From contig JAEWYA010000011.1 in the NCBI GenBank assembly GCA_023395775.1, forward strand, positions 1 to 7,199: a stretch of 7,199 nucleotides of DNA. Direction: 5' to 3'. How positions within the stretch are numbered: the stretch's first letter is position 1; each line of letters starts with the position of its first letter. The stretch is from Bacillota bacterium. GTDB taxonomy: Bacteria; Bacillota; Clostridia; Oscillospirales; Oscillospiraceae. This document shows positions 6,135-7,199 of this stretch, one piece after another. Both the position numbers and the translations under genes were made by a program. Under the pieces are notes generated by a model. That model ran no database searches, was not told the origin of the DNA, and saw nothing but the letters and a program-made list of their open reading frames with translations.

Positions 6135-6140
6135 CCTCCT
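6135..6140 (-). promoter_or_regulatory. RBS fixing the PucR-type regulator start
   Basis: A full AGGAGG, 7 nt before ATG 6125-6127. It excludes the longer frame that would begin 51 nt upstream, next to the predicted transcription start. Confidence 0.5.
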
Positions 6141-6165
6141 AACGCACATTCGTCATCTTGCTTTG

Positions 6166-6223
6166 TGCATTTTGTCAATGACTACATTATATCGACATTT
6201 TTGTGAAAATGCAAGACATTTTT
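6166..6223. repeat. Inverted and direct repeats around the regulator promoter
   Basis: An exact 8-bp inverted repeat, TGCATTTT (6166-6173) and AAAATGCA (6206-6213), is centred on the -10 box. An exact 9-bp direct repeat, GACATTTTT (6194-6202 and 6215-6223), has copies 21 bp apart, two helical turns, one in the promoter spacer and one just upstream of the -35. Both are plausible operator layouts, but the region is AT-rich and chance is possible. Confidence 0.5.
6186..6214 (-). promoter_or_regulatory. Promoter of the PucR-type regulator gene
   Basis: A perfect TATAAT (6186-6191) with a 17-bp spacer to TTGCAT (6209-6214), a weak -35 that keeps only TTG. The predicted start is near 6179, with a leader of about 50 nt. 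The weak -35 and the flanking repeats fit a regulated promoter. The surrounding 6180-6270 is strikingly AT-rich against the GC-rich genes, which may act as an UP-like element. Confidence 0.5.
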
Positions 6224-6270
6224 TCTTTTTTCAACAAAAAATCATTGGCTTTTTGTAAAATATTAAGATT

Positions 6271-7005
6271 TCATGAAGCTCCTGCCAGGCTGTTTCGGAG
6301 TACATCCAGTTCTTTCTCTGTCAAATATCGAAAATCGCCGACACCCAGCGCCGCGTCCAGCGGCAATTTGCCCATGGACACCCGTTTCAGATAAGTCACG
6401 GGCTTTCCCTGCGCCGCCAGCATCCGCTTCACCTGATGAAACTTCCCTTCCCTCACCGTCACAAGGCATTCACTCTCCGCCCCGGCGGACAGGATCTCCA
6501 ATCCGGCGGGCCGGCAAACAAGGCCGTCCGCCAGCGACATACCCGCCTGAAACGCCCGGCAGTCCGATTCCTCCAGACGCCCGTTCACTCTGGCATAGTA
6601 CACCTTGTCAACGTGGTATTTGGGGGAAAGCAGGCGGTGGGCAATCTGCCCGTCGTTCGTCAGGAGTAACAGCCCCTCGGTATCCTTGTCCAGCCGTCCC
6701 ACCGGAAACAGCTCCAGCTTTTGCAGCTCCGGCGGCAGCAGGTCCAGAACGGTTTTCCCTTTCCCGTCCTCCGTTGCGGAGAGGACACCCGCGGGCTTGT
6801 TCATCATCACCCATGTGCTTTCCCGCCAGAGAACGGTCTCCCCGTCCACCGTCAGCGTCACGGCCTCCGGGTCGTACTTCGACTCCGGCGACGGCACGGG
6901 CGCGCCGTCCGCCAAGACCCGTCCCTGCTTCACCAGCAGCTTCACTTCCCGCCGGGACCATCTGCCCGTTCCGGAAAGCAGCTTGTCCAGTCTCTGTGCC
7001 GTCAA
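6271..7005 (-). CDS. rsuA: RsuA-family 16S/23S rRNA pseudouridine synthase
   Basis: 244 residues, a typical family length. It isomerises a specific rRNA uridine to pseudouridine during ribosome assembly; whether 16S (RsuA) or 23S (RluB/E/F) is the target cannot be told from sequence. An S4 RNA-binding domain comes first (QRLDKLLSGTGRWSRREVK, 4-22, and VKQGRVLADG, 25-34), followed by MNKPAGVLSAT (68-78), the catalytic motif GRLDKDTEGLLLLTNDG (103-119) with Asp106 as nucleophile, and EGKFHQVKRML (186-196). The start is a TTG (7003-7005): an in-frame TGA lies two codons upstream, AGAGGAG (7016-7022) is 10 nt before it, and the S4 domain begins at once. An ATG at 7013-7015 is out of frame. No clear terminator follows; only a weak A/T hairpin lies at about 6233-6256, so some read-through into the regulator gene is possible. 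Confidence 0.5.
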   Translation of the reverse strand: MTAQRLDKLLSGTGRWSRREVKLLVKQGRVLADGAPVPSPESKYDPEAVTLTVDGETVLWRESTWVMMNKPAGVLSATEDGKGKTVLDLLPPELQKLELFPVGRLDKDTEGLLLLTNDGQIAHRLLSPKYHVDKVYYARVNGRLEESDCRAFQAGMSLADGLVCRPAGLEILSAGAESECLVTVREGKFHQVKRMLAAQGKPVTYLKRVSMGKLPLDAALGVGDFRYLTEKELDVLRNSLAGAS

Positions 7006-7015
7006 GGCGTCTCAT

Positions 7016-7022
7016 CTCCTCT
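7016..7022 (-). promoter_or_regulatory. RBS of rsuA-like gene (TTG start)
   Basis: AGAGGAG, 10 nt before the TTG start. It directly abuts an out-of-frame ATG (7013-7015), so the spacing is longer than ideal but supports initiation in this region. Confidence 0.5.
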
Positions 7023-7039
7023 CATACTGCATTTTTCTA

Positions 7040-7048
7040 ATTTTAGCA
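7040..7048 (-). promoter_or_regulatory. Candidate extended -10 promoter for rsuA-like gene
   Basis: TGCTAAAAT on the minus strand: an extended TGn followed by TAAAAT (five of six). No -35 match is found at 16-18 bp. The predicted start near 7033 gives a leader of about 28 nt. Confidence 0.5.
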
Positions 7049-7117
7049 TATCTGAAAGGCAAATGGAATAAGGAAATGGCGGAAGGGTCGGAAAGTTTGT
7101 CCAAAAAGTTATGGTTC

Positions 7118-7141
7118 CGCGCCGCCGGAAACGGCGCCGCG
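7118..7141. other. GC-rich hairpin with GAAA tetraloop in the right-edge intergenic region
   Basis: The stem is 5 bp plus a C-C mismatch plus 4 bp, closing a GAAA loop (7128-7131) when read on the plus strand. There is no adjacent T run on either strand; the nearest on the minus strand (7103-7107) is about 10 nt away, so it is not called a terminator. The rest of 7049-7199 holds no gene I can support. Confidence 0.5.
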
Positions 7142-7199
7142 CAGGGAGCAACGGATGGTGTTTTCATGTTCATGTTGACAACGCACCGGCGGATGAAAA

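Noticed and set aside
6233..6256. ACAAAAA/TTTTTGT hairpin after the rsuA-like gene as a terminator
   Set aside because: The stem is almost entirely A-T pairs and would be too weak; it more likely reflects the AT-rich promoter region.
7006..7199. A minus-strand frame open from the right edge to 7011, and plus-strand ATGs near 7166 followed by TTGACA (7175-7180)
   Set aside because: No family resemblance and no good RBS; the TTGACA would need a -10 beyond the window, so neither a gene nor a promoter can be supported.

Overview
The window is high-GC, gene-dense bacterial DNA. Low-GC-type promoters (perfect TATAAT boxes), strong AGGAGG ribosome binding sites and the family content (a B. subtilis yrr-like mltG/U32 pair, a TagA-type glycosyltransferase, a PucR regulator) point to a Clostridia member, most likely an Oscillospiraceae-type gut bacterium. 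The organism call is inference from style and content, not from a marker gene.

Layout, right to left because all but one gene lie on the minus strand: (i) an RsuA-family pseudouridine synthase (6271-7005, TTG start) behind a short, apparently gene-free right edge; (ii) a monocistronic PucR/CdaR-type regulator (5036-6127) with its own promoter and a very clear Rho-independent terminator; (iii) a two-gene operon, a WecG/TagA/CpsF glycosyltransferase (4069-4791) joined by an ATGA overlap to a divergent thymidylate kinase-like protein (3407-4072), driven by a near-consensus promoter; (iv) one tiny plus-strand gene (3180-3341), absent from any long-ORF view, encoding a 53-residue Cys/Gly/Asn-rich peptide with one hydrophobic segment, with a good RBS and its own terminator; (v) an operon of mltG (1895-3064), a U32 'peptidase' of the tRNA-hydroxylation type (682-1932) and a FAD-dependent dehydrogenase (1-652, running off the left edge).

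Functionally this is mainly housekeeping: peptidoglycan strand termination (MltG), tRNA and rRNA modification (U32, RsuA), cell-surface polymer synthesis (TagA-like), nucleotide phosphorylation (TMK-like) and a metabolic regulator with unknown targets. No tRNA, rRNA, CRISPR array, insertion sequence or phage gene was seen. The parts most worth a second look are the Cys-rich mini-protein, the altered active-site motifs of the TMK-like protein, and the repeats arranged around the pucR promoter. I see no convincing new multi-gene system.
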